NCBI GenBank assembly: GCA_028284155.1
Contig: JANQSF010000074.1
Span: forward strand, 1-64,000
Length of the DNA stretch: 64,000 nt
Direction of reading: 5' to 3'
Source: Phycisphaeraceae bacterium
Lineage (GTDB): Bacteria; Planctomycetota; Phycisphaerae; Phycisphaerales; Phycisphaeraceae
Below, in pieces: positions 1 to 9,955 of this stretch. The notes under the pieces are model-generated. The model ran no database searches and was not told the origin of the DNA. It worked only from the letters and a program-made list of their open reading frames with translations. Made by a program: the position numbers and the translations under genes. Each line of letters begins with the position of its first letter. Position 1 is the stretch's first letter.

Positions 1-82
1 CCGGCCGTCGTCCGACGACCGCATCGTGGCACCTGCGGGTACAATCGCGCCGCCCCTGCCCGCCTGACCTGGGAGGCCGACC

Positions 83-2470
83 ATGTCGCGCTTGATCCGT
101 TTGACCGTCCGGTTGTCGCTCGTGCTGGGTTGCGCGGTCCACGTGTCGGCCGAAGCGCCGCCGCAGTTGCCGGGCACGAAGCCGCTCAAGCTCGAGGGCG
201 ACATCGCGTCGCACATGATCGACGGGATCGACAAGTTTCTGATGCGGAAGTTGGCAGAGTCGGAGGCGCGTCGTGCCAGGCGTTTGAACAATGAATTCAT
301 CCTTAATCGTGAAGCGGTCAAGAAGCTGCCATTTCATGGCCATGACCTGAAGACCATCATCGGTGTCGTCGATCCGCGCGTTCCCTTCGACGCGCCGGAA
401 CTCGTCGCGACGACTGATCGGCCGGCTTTGGTTGCGCGCGGTGTAGGTTTCGATGTCTACGCGATCCGCTGGCCTGTGCTGTATGACCCGCAGCCGGACC
501 GCAAGATCGTGTCGATCCATGGCGAAGGGCTGTTGCTCCTGCCTCGTGGGAAGAAGCCGGTCGGCGATGTCGTCGCCATCCCGCACTGCGACCACACGCC
601 CGAGCAGATCGTCGGCCTCGCGCCAGGCTTGCCGCCGGAGTCACAGTATGCGCGGCGGTTGGCCGAGGGCGGTTGCCGCGTCGTTGTGCCGACGCTGATT
701 AACCGTGACGACTACATCAAGAACTTAACGCACCGCGAGTACATCTATCGCAGCGCTTTTGAACTGGGGCGACACATCATCGGTTATGAGGTGCAGAAGG
801 TGTTGGCGGCAATCGATTGGCTGGACAAGACCAGCCAGGGCAGACGCCTCGCCACGATGGGCTACGGGGACGGTGCAATGATCGCCATGTACGCGGCTGC
901 GCTCGAGCAGCGGATCGACCTGCTGAGTATCAGCGGGTACCTGTCAACGAGGGAACGCGTTTGGGCCGAGCCGATTGACCGCAACGTGTTTGGGCGACTA
1001 TTGCGATACGGTGATTACGAGTTGGCGCAAGATGTCCAACTGATCGCCGAACACGCGCCGTCACCGACACGGACGTTCAATGGCGGCCGTGGCGCACCGT
1101 ATGAGATTGTCGATGTGACGAAGGAACAACATAAACACATTCCGTGGATACGGTGGGGCCAATTCGCAATTCTGGATGTGCATAAGTTCACGGATGATAT
1201 CCCCTACGTGGATCCTTTTACTTGTCGTTCCGATGACGTGATTATCGGTCTCACCAGCGACAATCCAGTCGTCGGGATTCCCGTTCCGAAGCGATTCAAG
1301 GGTTTTCAGGAACTGCCAGCCCTGCCCGATGACGTCAAGCCGGCCAAACTCCCGCCGCTTGGTCAGCCGCCCAAATGGCTCACCCAGCCCGTCGACACGA
1401 AAGCGCGTCACGCGCGTCAGTTCAACGAGATGGACCGCCACAATCAGGCCCTGCTGCGCGAGTCGGAAGTTAAGCGCGCGGCGTTCATGAAACGCCTTTA
1501 CGACGCCGTGCCCAGAGGTATTGACGCATACAACAAGGTCGCGGCCGATTACCGACGCGTCTTCCGAGAAGAAGTGATTGGTGCGCATCGGTTCAACACA
1601 GGGAGTTTCAACGCCCGTTCCCGCCTCGACGCCGAGACAGACCAGTGGACGCGTTACGAGGTCGTGCTCGACGTGTTCCCGGATGTCATCGCGTATGGCC
1701 TGCTAATCGTGCCGAAGGACATCAAGGACGGCGAGCGCCGCCCCGTCGTGGTTTGTCAACACGGGCTGGAAGGTCGGCCGCAGGACGTGATTGGTGAGAA
1801 GAGCCACCACTACTACAAGGCGTTCGCAACGACGTTGGCGGAGCGCGGGTTCGTCACGTTCGCGCCGCAGAATATCTACATCTTCAAGGACCGATTCCGC
1901 GTGTTGCAGCGTAAGGCCAATCCGCTGGGCATGACGCTGTTCTCGATCATGGTCCCGCAGCACCAGCAGATCACCGAGTGGCTCAAGACCCAACCGTTTG
2001 TTGACGGCAAGCGCATCGGTTTCTACGGCTTGTCGTATGGCGGCAAGAGCGCGATGCGCATCCCGCCATTGGTTGACAACTACTGCCTGTCGATCTGCTC
2101 AGCCGACTTCAACGAGTGGGTATGGAAGAACGCGTCGACCTCGACGTTCGCCAAGCGTTACACGTACGCGAACAAGGGCGAATACGAGATCTTCGAGTGG
2201 GACCTCGGCTCGACGTTCAACTACGCGGAGATGGCGGCGCTGATCGCGCCTCGGCCGTTCATGGTCGAACGCGGGCACGACGACGGCGTCGCGCCGGACG
2301 AGACGGTCGCCTACGAGTACGCAAAAGTGCGCCGCCTGTACGCGAAGCTCGGTATCCCCGATCGTACGCGGATCGAATACTTCAACGGCCCGCACGCGAT
2401 CAACGGCGTCGGGACGTTCGAGTTCCTGCACAAACACCTGGATTGGCCCGCGCCCAAGCGCAAAGAGTGA
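83..2470 (+). CDS. Secreted tandem alpha/beta-hydrolase (acetyl xylan esterase / dienelactone hydrolase-like)
   Basis: The 795-residue protein starts with a hydrophobic signal peptide (about residues 1-24, cut after VSA), so it is probably exported. The C-terminal half has a full alpha/beta-hydrolase signature: nucleophile elbow GLSYGG at about 649-654, an acid region HDDGVAPDE near 730, and a histidine in GPHAING near 770. The N-terminal half has a second hydrolase-like fold, but its elbow reads GYGDGA near 260, with Asp where the nucleophilic Ser should be, so this half is probably not catalytic. Large planctomycete members of this family are annotated as acetyl xylan esterase-like proteins; the substrate is not evident here. 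It is a single gene facing the DEAD-box helicase gene convergently. ATG at 83 follows GGGAGG closely. Confidence 0.75.
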   Translation: MSRLIRLTVRLSLVLGCAVHVSAEAPPQLPGTKPLKLEGDIASHMIDGIDKFLMRKLAESEARRARRLNNEFILNREAVKKLPFHGHDLKTIIGVVDPRVPFDAPELVATTDRPALVARGVGFDVYAIRWPVLYDPQPDRKIVSIHGEGLLLLPRGKKPVGDVVAIPHCDHTPEQIVGLAPGLPPESQYARRLAEGGCRVVVPTLINRDDYIKNLTHREYIYRSAFELGRHIIGYEVQKVLAAIDWLDKTSQGRRLATMGYGDGAMIAMYAAALEQRIDLLSISGYLSTRERVWAEPIDRNVFGRLLRYGDYELAQDVQLIAEHAPSPTRTFNGGRGAPYEIVDVTKEQHKHIPWIRWGQFAILDVHKFTDDIPYVDPFTCRSDDVIIGLTSDNPVVGIPVPKRFKGFQELPALPDDVKPAKLPPLGQPPKWLTQPVDTKARHARQFNEMDRHNQALLRESEVKRAAFMKRLYDAVPRGIDAYNKVAADYRRVFREEVIGAHRFNTGSFNARSRLDAETDQWTRYEVVLDVFPDVIAYGLLIVPKDIKDGERRPVVVCQHGLEGRPQDVIGEKSHHYYKAFATTLAERGFVTFAPQNIYIFKDRFRVLQRKANPLGMTLFSIMVPQHQQITEWLKTQPFVDGKRIGFYGLSYGGKSAMRIPPLVDNYCLSICSADFNEWVWKNASTSTFAKRYTYANKGEYEIFEWDLGSTFNYAEMAALIAPRPFMVERGHDDGVAPDETVAYEYAKVRRLYAKLGIPDRTRIEYFNGPHAINGVGTFEFLHKHLDWPAPKRKE

Positions 2471-2475
2471 TGCGC

Positions 2476-2600
2476 GCCCCTTCAGCCCCGGGCTTTGCCC
2501 GGGGATCGGTCAACCTCAACGCCAACGCGCACCGCAAATCGCCGAGTAATAGCACGACGATCCGACTCCGGTCCCCGGCCAAAGGCCGGGGCTGAAGGGC
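2476..2600. repeat. Inverted pair of REP-like elements (CCCTTCAGCCCCGG family)
   Basis: Two copies of one short palindromic element face each other between the convergent hydrolase and helicase genes. The left copy (2476-2504) reads CCCTTCAGCCCCGG followed by GCTTTGCCCGGGG. The right copy (2573-2600), read on the minus strand, gives CCCTTCAGCCCCGG followed by CCTTTGGCCGGGG. Each forms its own small GC-rich hairpin and together they can form a large stem around a spacer of about 68 bp. This is the layout of a REP doublet (BIME). It may also serve as a bidirectional terminator for the two converging genes. Confidence 0.75.
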
Positions 2601-2655
2601 ATGACTTTCGTTTTGGCGTGCAACCTTGAATGGCGGACGCGATCGAGCACGTGCG

Positions 2656-4047
<1,392 letters not shown>

Positions 4048-4253
4048 GATGGAATGGATCGGCGATATCGGGGTTGAGGCGGGAGAAGGATGCGGGGGCG
4101 TGCGTCGCGCGACGCATGGGTGGGGTGTCATGGTATGCGCGAAGAGACAGGGTAGGTTGATTCTGTGGAGTTATCCCGCGGAAGGACCGTGGACGGGCCA
4201 CACACGGGCTTTGGGGCGAGGGTGGGACGGTGTGCGATCGGCCTGCGCGTAAA

Positions 4254-4295
4254 CAAAGCGTTTCACGGTGTCGTGCGGCACCGTGAGACGCTTTG
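4254..4295 (-). terminator. Rho-independent terminator of the PDZ-protein operon
   Basis: Arms 4254-4270 and 4279-4295 pair over 17 bp with one G-U wobble, around an 8-nt loop. On the minus strand the stem is followed by TTTACG, a short T-run. It lies 42 bp past the stop of the secreted PDZ protein gene and upstream of the helicase gene, so it most likely ends the sigma-factor operon. Confidence 0.75.
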
Positions 4296-4336
4296 CATGT
4301 CGATCAGCAAGTTGTGATCGGGCTTCCGCCTTTGGC

Positions 4337-5740
4337 TCAGAACGCCTGGCGTTCGCCGTCTCGCTGCTTGGGCTGCGGGCGGAATGGGTTGTTGGGGTTG
4401 ATCTGAATGTTGACCCTGGCCTGACGCTCAAGCCGTTCGAGCTTTTGACGCAGTTCGGCAGGGACCTTGGCGCGTTCCGCGTCGGTATTGACGGGCCCTT
4501 CGAACAGGACCTTGCCGGCTTTGTCTTTGGCTTTCAGCGTCTTGTGACCGTTCTCGTTCTTGACCTCGAGCGTGTGCGTGCCATCGGAGTAGACCGCGGT
4601 CGAGACGGCCTGGTGTGCGCCGCCGGGGCCAGCTTGAAGATTGAGACGGAGCCTTTGCTGGTTCAGGCCATGCTGTCGCATTGCCTCTTCGACCTGTTTC
4701 TGAATGCGCTGTCGCAGCGCCTCGACGTCGATATCTCCCTGCGGGTTGGGCGCGACCTTGAGGTCGAGGCCGTCGATCTGCATGCGCAACCGTTTGCGCA
4801 GTTCATCGAGGTGTTTGCGCGTCGTTTCCAGATCTTGTCCGAAGGGGTCGCGTGGCCCGACCGGCATGACGCGCACGCTGGCCTTCTTCGCGAGGTTCAG
4901 CTTCTTGACCTTGGTTTTGATGTCATCGGGCACGGCATTGAACTGCTTCTCGGTCGAAATCTCGCCGTCGAAGACGACCTTGCCAGTCTTGTCGTGGACC
5001 TTGAGGAACTTCTTGTCGTTGACGACTTTGAGCGTGATCTTGTGTTCGTTGTCCTGATAGGAGGCCACCGACTCGTTCTGGTTCGCTCGGGGCAGTTTGC
5101 CTTGGCGCATCAGCTCTTCGCGGACCCTGTTGAGCAGCCGGTCCGGATGGGGCATCGAAGGTCGCAACGTATGGCGGATGATCGCAGGATTGGCCTGCGC
5201 AACGGGCATGTCGCGTTCATCGACTTTGACGCCGACCTCTTTCGACTCGCCGCCGGTGATGACGGTCAGTCGGGCGGAGTCGCCCTTCTTGTGTTGTTGC
5301 ATCAGCGTGCGCAACTGTTCGTGATTGACGAGCAGTTGATCGCCGAGCTTGTGCAGCACGTCGTGCTTCTTGATGCCGGCCTTGGCGGCGGGCGAGTCGG
5401 GCAGGGTTTGTACGACGAGCAGGCCGACACCGGCGGGCAGTTTGAGCTGCGCGGACATTTCGGCTGACAGCGGGCCGGTGACGACGCCGATGTAACGGGC
5501 CTTCTGCGTTATGAGCTTCAGCGTGGCGGTCTTGACGGGTTTGGGCGCGCTGACGACCTCGCGCTGAACGACGATCGGTCGCGCGACAGATGGTTTGGCT
5601 TGGCCTTGAGGCGTGGCCTGCTGGATCACGATGACCTTGGGGCGTTCCACTTCGGTCTCGACCTCGATGTCGACAGCGTGCGCGGAAGTGGCGGCGAGAA
5701 GGGGCAGTGCGATCAGGCAGGCGGCGATGCGGCGGGTCAT
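4337..5740 (-). CDS. Secreted PDZ-domain protein
   Basis: The 467-residue protein opens with a clear signal peptide (MTRRIAACLIALPLLAATSAHA, cleavage after residue 22). A single PDZ domain spans about 82-175, beginning YIGVV and containing LPDSPAAKAGIKKHD, the pattern of HtrA-type PDZ domains. No protease domain is present. The rest (about 180-467) is charged, with stretches such as KNENGHKTLKAKDKAGKVLF that occur twice in related form (near 250 and 395), suggesting a duplicated small beta module. It is the last gene of an operon with a lipoprotein, an ECF sigma factor and an anti-sigma-like protein, so an envelope-sensing or stress role is an inference. ATG at 5740 was chosen because the signal peptide begins there; the upstream in-frame extension is low complexity. 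Confidence 0.75.
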   Translation of the reverse strand: MTRRIAACLIALPLLAATSAHAVDIEVETEVERPKVIVIQQATPQGQAKPSVARPIVVQREVVSAPKPVKTATLKLITQKARYIGVVTGPLSAEMSAQLKLPAGVGLLVVQTLPDSPAAKAGIKKHDVLHKLGDQLLVNHEQLRTLMQQHKKGDSARLTVITGGESKEVGVKVDERDMPVAQANPAIIRHTLRPSMPHPDRLLNRVREELMRQGKLPRANQNESVASYQDNEHKITLKVVNDKKFLKVHDKTGKVVFDGEISTEKQFNAVPDDIKTKVKKLNLAKKASVRVMPVGPRDPFGQDLETTRKHLDELRKRLRMQIDGLDLKVAPNPQGDIDVEALRQRIQKQVEEAMRQHGLNQQRLRLNLQAGPGGAHQAVSTAVYSDGTHTLEVKNENGHKTLKAKDKAGKVLFEGPVNTDAERAKVPAELRQKLERLERQARVNIQINPNNPFRPQPKQRDGERQAF

Positions 5741-5881
5741 GGCGTTGTCTCCTGAATTGCGAGGGCGTTTTGAATGGCTGGCTTTGCGTTTGGGGGGCTG
5801 CGATTGGTGTGCTGATCCGGGGCGTCGGAGAGCCGCGGCTTCTGTTGATGAATCACCGGTTTTGCCCATGATTCAATTTGG

Positions 5882-6367
5882 TCACTGCACGTCGAGTGGG
5901 ACGAGCACGACATCTTGTCTGGGGTAGGTGAACTCCATGCGGACGTTCTGCTCTTCGTCGATGAGCTTCACGTGTTCGACGGTCTGTTCGATGAAGCCGG
6001 CCGCGGGTGTCTGGTCGTCAACCATCACGACGCCGCCGGGCGCCAGCGACGAGGTGGTGTACTCGATGCGAACGGGGTCGAAGGCAAACGCCGCACCGGT
6101 GTCGGGCGGGTCGCTTGGGGATTGGGTCGTTGTCGCGTTTGGGTTGTAGAGCGCGACGATTGCCGTGATGGCTAGCAGCGCCGCCATGGGCGCACCAAGG
6201 CCGACCCAGATGCCGATGCGCAGACGACGCACCGTCTGGGCGATCGGGTCGGTCGTCGTCGGCGGATCCTGCTGTGCGACCGCGCCGAACACGCGCTGGT
6301 CGAGCTTGGCCGAGGGCTTCTCGAGCGGCAGTTGACGCAGCAGGTTTTCCAGGTCGTCGTGCGGCAT
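5882..6367 (-). CDS. Putative anti-sigma factor, single-pass membrane protein
   Basis: The product (161 residues) has a short cytoplasmic N-terminus (MPHDDLENLLRQLPLEKPS, about 1-48), one transmembrane helix (about 51-74) and an extracytoplasmic domain of about 85 residues. That topology, and its place directly downstream of an ECF sigma factor gene, are typical of anti-sigma factors. I see no ZAS zinc motif (HxxxCxxC), so it is at best an atypical anti-sigma factor. The start at 6367 gives the compact form; a longer frame up to 6478 reads through a REP-like repeat and is unlikely to be coding. The role is inferred from position and topology, not from strong homology. Confidence 0.6.
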   Translation of the reverse strand: MPHDDLENLLRQLPLEKPSAKLDQRVFGAVAQQDPPTTTDPIAQTVRRLRIGIWVGLGAPMAALLAITAIVALYNPNATTTQSPSDPPDTGAAFAFDPVRIEYTTSSLAPGGVVMVDDQTPAAGFIEQTVEHVKLIDEEQNVRMEFTYPRQDVVLVPLDVQ

Positions 6368-6397
6368 GGGTTCGTGGGCTGTCAGTGTCTCTTCATC

Positions 6398-6490
6398 GGG
6401 TGCCACACTTTGACTTTGCAAAGTGTGTGGTCTCACGTGGTTGCGCCGTCCGTGTGTCGGCACACATTGCCGAGCCAAAGTGTCGCACCC
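6398..6490. repeat. Inverted REP-like pair between sigma and anti-sigma genes
   Basis: The left copy (6398-6430) starts GGGTGCCACACTTTG and folds on itself (CACACTTTG with CAAAGTGTG). The right copy (6461-6490) on the minus strand starts GGGTGCGACACTTTG. The shared GGGTGC.ACACTTTG block and head-to-head arrangement match a REP doublet. It sits inside the operon, where a strong RNA hairpin could lower expression of the downstream anti-sigma and PDZ genes. Confidence 0.65.
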
Positions 6491-6528
6491 TCAAAACAAC
6501 AAGGCGGGCTGAGCAGTCGGCTGGTATG

Positions 6529-7080
6529 TCAATGCAGTTCGGTCAGGTGTTCCTTGAGTTTGTCGAGTGAGCGGCGGTATCGGCTGGTGATCGTGCCGAG
6601 CGGTTCGTCCAACGCTTGAGCGATCTGGTCGAACGTCAGGCCGGCGTAGAGCCGCATGACCAGTGTCTGTCGGGCGGGGTCGGGCAGTTGCTCGATGGCG
6701 TTGCGGACCAGGCGTTGTCGTTCTTCGTCGAGCACGTCGTCATCGGGTCGGTCCGGGTCTTGCGTGGGCAGGTAGCCGTTGTAGATCGACTTGGCCAACT
6801 TGCCTCGCGTCGTGCCGCGGCGGAGTTCGTCGGTCGCGGCGTTGCGGACAGCCGCGTACGTGTACGCGACGGGGTCGCCGGTCGGCGGCGCTTCAAGCCG
6901 GCACAGCCGGGTGAACGCTTCGTGCACGGCGTCCTCAGCCCGGTCGCGGTCGCGTGTGATCGACAACGCGAATGTGAACAGGCCTTGCCGATGCTCGCGG
7001 TAAATCCGATCAAGGGTCGTACGCACCGTGGTTCCAACCGTCCTGTGAGATTCACGTGCGTGGGTGGGCGGTTTGCGCAT
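6529..7080 (-). CDS. ECF-type RNA polymerase sigma factor
   Basis: This 183-residue protein has sigma region 2 (LDRIYREHRQGLFTFALSIT and the RDRAEDAVHEAFTRL helix, about 20-60) and sigma-70 region 4 (LPDPARQTLVMRLYAGLTFD and the recognition helix GTITSRYRRSL, about 125-175). It would direct RNA polymerase to a specific promoter set. The start at 7080 (MRKPPTHARES) leaves a 53-bp gap to the upstream lipoprotein gene; longer frames add an Arg/Pro-rich segment that overlaps that gene. Co-directional with the anti-sigma-like and PDZ genes downstream. Confidence 0.88.
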   Translation of the reverse strand: MRKPPTHARESHRTVGTTVRTTLDRIYREHRQGLFTFALSITRDRDRAEDAVHEAFTRLCRLEAPPTGDPVAYTYAAVRNAATDELRRGTTRGKLAKSIYNGYLPTQDPDRPDDDVLDEERQRLVRNAIEQLPDPARQTLVMRLYAGLTFDQIAQALDEPLGTITSRYRRSLDKLKEHLTELH

Positions 7081-7133
7081 GACAGCGCGAAAAACTTGCC
7101 TTGCAGAAGCGCCAAGCCACCAGCGGCTGGGGA

Positions 7134-7826
7134 TTATTGGGCCAGGGCGACGGCGATGGCGTCGTGGATCTGTTTTTCCAGGTGCGGGTCGCGGCGCACG
7201 GCCTGCCAAAACGGTCCGGTGACACCGCGTTGTCGCAATTCGGCCGGCACGGTGCGGAGGTTGGCCAGCGTGCGGTGGCCGGCCGTCGAGCCGCTGAGGT
7301 GGCGTCGTGGGTCGTGCAGACGCTCGATGATCGCCTCGACACGGAGGGTGTAGCTCGCTGCCGGGCCGATGAGGGCTGGACCAGCCGGCGCCGGCGAGGG
7401 CGTGTCCGGCTGATCCGCGTTCGTGTCGTTTTTGTTTTGCCCCTTCTCATTGGGCGGTGTGGTCGAGATGTTGCCTGGTTCAAGTGTGACGCGCACGACG
7501 CGGCGTTGGTCGTTGAAGGTGCTTTCGATGGCCTGGCCGAGCGTGCTGTTCGAGTCGTCCCAGACTTCGACGACGGTTGGCGCGCCGCGTGGGCGGGTCG
7601 TGATCACGCCGTAGCGGTAGTCCTGTCGGTCGATACGGAACCGCTTGGCACGCAGCGCCTCGACGGCGGCGTTGAACGTCCGCTCGTAGTCGGCCGCGGC
7701 GATCGTGGGCGTGAGGTCAGTCTGTTCGGGCTGGTTCGCGCAACCGAACGACGCCAGCAGGACGGGGACGAGATACATCGCCGTGAGTCGCGACGCTCGA
7801 CGTTGCGGTTGTATCGTTGTGGACAT
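7134..7826 (-). CDS. Hypothetical lipoprotein
   Basis: The 230-residue product has an N-terminal hydrophobic segment ending LLASFGC (Cys at about residue 29), an acceptable planctomycete lipobox, so it is probably a lipoprotein. The mature part contains no family I recognise: an alpha/beta-looking domain (AADYERTFNAAVEALRAK and RVVRVTLEPG), a Pro/Thr/Asn-rich linker around 125-150, and a C-terminal region with IIERLHDPR. It begins the operon that continues with the sigma factor, and may be the envelope component that the system monitors; that is inference. Confidence 0.6.
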   Translation of the reverse strand: MSTTIQPQRRASRLTAMYLVPVLLASFGCANQPEQTDLTPTIAAADYERTFNAAVEALRAKRFRIDRQDYRYGVITTRPRGAPTVVEVWDDSNSTLGQAIESTFNDQRRVVRVTLEPGNISTTPPNEKGQNKNDTNADQPDTPSPAPAGPALIGPAASYTLRVEAIIERLHDPRRHLSGSTAGHRTLANLRTVPAELRQRGVTGPFWQAVRRDPHLEKQIHDAIAVALAQ

Positions 7827-7916
7827 GCCGACAGTCTAAGGTGAGTGGCGGCAGATGCAAGACACCCACGCCCGCTCAGGCGCCCACGCATTGCCATGCG
7901 TGGGTTTCGCGTACAC

Positions 7917-9188
7917 TCACTTGCTCGCAGTCGTTTGCGTCTTCGCGCTGCCCCTGCGTGATTCGAGCCAGTCGAAGACGATCGGTTCGGCTGCCAGCGA
8001 GTTGCCGGATTGGCCGCGGTTGCGCTGCTTGGCTTTGAGCACCTGGTTGACGAACTCGGCGACGCTCACGTTGCGCGACTCGAGCATGGCCAGGAACTGC
8101 GACTCGCTGAGCGGCTTGCGGAACAGATAGGCCGGCATGGCCACGAGTCGGCCGCCTCGTTGGCGCGAACTTGACGTCCGGGAACGGGAGCCCGAACCGT
8201 CGGTCCCGACGATGGCGATCTGCGGGCCCTGCTTCGGCCGATCGCCCGTCCACTGGCCGCCTGCCTTGACCCGCGCGGTCGGGAAACCTTTGACCACGAC
8301 CGGGCCTTTGAACGAGTCGTCTGACTGGATTTTGACCAGTTGCTCCTTGGCTTCGTAGCTCTCGGCGATGCGCTTGAGCAGGTCTTCGCGGGCGCGTACA
8401 GCCAACTCGTATTCACGTTCAGCCCGTCGTTCCTTTTCGCGCTGGTAGCGGTCGTAAGCGGCACGCGACCGCGAGTCACCCCCGCGGTATCGGTTGGACG
8501 ATCGGCTGGTGACGTTGCGCTTGCGGATCTGCGGAACCTTGGCCAAGTCACGTTTCTTGTCCTCGGCCACCTGCTTCGAATCGATCAATTGGATGTTGCT
8601 GATGATCATTTCATCCGGGCCGACGACCTTGTCGACCTTGGCTGAGGTGATATAGCCATACTCGCCAGCCTTGATCTCCATGATCGACTCGGCCGCGAGT
8701 TTGGCGTCGTCACGGTCGGGCGCGATCTCTCTGGTCTTGATCAGGTTGCCCGAACGGATCTTCTGCACCTGCGTCGCGCGCGACATGAGTTGGCTGACGG
8801 TGACGTGTCGGCTGCTCGGGTAGCGGGCGTCGTATGTCGCACACGTGTAAAACTCATTGCCGACCTGCGCGGTGCGCATCGCGTAGAGCCGCCAATGGAT
8901 CCGCCACAGCGCGGCGATGCGCTTGGGGTCTTTCTCGATCGCGTCGGCTGGGATCAGGCCGACCTGTTCGTCGGTCACGGTGCTGGGCGTGTTGTCCGCC
9001 GCCAGGTCGGGCTGCTTGTCCTCGGGCTTGGCGTCCGGCTTGTCCGGTGTCTTGCCCGGCGTGGGCTTGAGCAGGTCGCCGTCGGTCAACTCGGCGGGCA
9101 GCCCCGACTGAGCCAGGACCGTTTGTCCCGCCATCAAGGCGAACGCGGCGACAAGGCAGATGAGAACAGGTCGATTTAGATGCAACAT
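7917..9188 (-). CDS. Secreted hypothetical protein with charged coiled-coil region
   Basis: The 423-residue product begins MLHLNRPVLICLVAAFALMA with cleavage likely after VLAQ. A Pro/Asp/Lys-rich linker (about 40-75) follows, then a domain from about 80 to 200 with a LWRIHWRLYAMRT helix. An Arg/Glu-rich helical stretch (RYQREKERRAEREYELAVRA, about 265-290) probably forms a coiled coil. The C-terminus is Ser/Arg-rich and then hydrophobic-helical (ESQFLAMLESRNVSVAEFV). I do not recognise a family. ATG at 9188 is the start because it begins the signal peptide; the upstream extension crosses the divergent tlyA-like gene. It shares a divergent promoter region of about 135 bp with that gene. Confidence 0.65.
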   Translation of the reverse strand: MLHLNRPVLICLVAAFALMAGQTVLAQSGLPAELTDGDLLKPTPGKTPDKPDAKPEDKQPDLAADNTPSTVTDEQVGLIPADAIEKDPKRIAALWRIHWRLYAMRTAQVGNEFYTCATYDARYPSSRHVTVSQLMSRATQVQKIRSGNLIKTREIAPDRDDAKLAAESIMEIKAGEYGYITSAKVDKVVGPDEMIISNIQLIDSKQVAEDKKRDLAKVPQIRKRNVTSRSSNRYRGGDSRSRAAYDRYQREKERRAEREYELAVRAREDLLKRIAESYEAKEQLVKIQSDDSFKGPVVVKGFPTARVKAGGQWTGDRPKQGPQIAIVGTDGSGSRSRTSSSRQRGGRLVAMPAYLFRKPLSESQFLAMLESRNVSVAEFVNQVLKAKQRNRGQSGNSLAAEPIVFDWLESRRGSAKTQTTASK

Positions 9189-9323
9189 GGCAAGCCCTCG
9201 GCGGTGCGAGTCATATTTCGAGGATCGGGCATTATAGGGGGCGGCTTTGGAGCCCCGCTTGCGGTACGCTGAGGCGGCTCCACGAAGCCCGACGCATTCC
9301 ACCCCAGACCCATTGCATCGACC

Positions 9324-9938
9324 ATGGCTGAGGATAGCCCATTTGTCTCCCGTGGCGGCCTGAAACTGGCCGCGGCGCTCGACGCGTTCGAGATCAACCC
9401 GGTCGGCCGAGCCTGTGCCGACCTGGGGACGAACGTGGGCGGCTTCACCGACTGCCTGCTGCAACGCGGGGCGGGCCAGGTTTACGCCGTGGACACCGGG
9501 TATGGCACGCTCGACTGGCGGCTGCGCAACGACGAGCGCGTGACCGTCCTCGAACGCACCAACGCGATGCACTTTGACCCGGGCGACTTGGAGTCGTTTA
9601 ACCCCGTTTCCCTCGTCGTGATCGACCTGGGCTGGACGCCGCAACGACACGCCGTTCCGGCGGCGCTGCGCTGGCTCGATACGGACGACCCAACTGCGCG
9701 CATTGTCACGCTCATCAAGCCGCAGTACGAAGCGCCACACGACGGTGACGCGCGCGGCAAGCGACGTGCGCGCGCGCTCGACGACGACACAGCGCAGCGC
9801 GTTTGTGACGACGTGCTGGCGACGCTGCCCGAGTTGGGCGTGCGCTTGTTGGGCTGTATCAGGTCGCCGGTGCGCGGCGGCGGGTCGCGCAGCGGGAAGG
9901 GGAACGTCGAGTTTCTCGCGCAGCTTGCGATCAAGTAG
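9324..9938 (+). CDS. TlyA-like rRNA methyltransferase domain protein lacking the S4 domain
   Basis: The 204-residue protein matches the FtsJ/RrmJ-type methyltransferase core of TlyA: VSRGGLKLAAALDAFEI at the start, the SAM-binding motif ADLGTNVGGFTDCLLQRGA (about 33-52), YAVDTGYGTLDWRLRND, and VVIDLGWTP. TlyA methylates 16S and 23S rRNA ribose 2'-hydroxyls. TlyA usually begins with a separate S4 RNA-binding domain of about 60 residues; here the start lies just before VSRGG, and I see no S4-like sequence upstream on this strand. DLGTNVGG also differs from the common DxGASTGG. It may be a stand-alone methyltransferase with another RNA target. Confidence 0.75.
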   Translation: MAEDSPFVSRGGLKLAAALDAFEINPVGRACADLGTNVGGFTDCLLQRGAGQVYAVDTGYGTLDWRLRNDERVTVLERTNAMHFDPGDLESFNPVSLVVIDLGWTPQRHAVPAALRWLDTDDPTARIVTLIKPQYEAPHDGDARGKRRARALDDDTAQRVCDDVLATLPELGVRLLGCIRSPVRGGGSRSGKGNVEFLAQLAIK

Positions 9939-9955
9939 CGCGTGCGGGATCCAGG

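Noticed and set aside
1061..1588. 175-residue minus-strand frame inside the hydrolase gene
   Set aside because: It lies wholly opposite a gene with clear family motifs and its own sequence matches no family; it is a GC-bias shadow.
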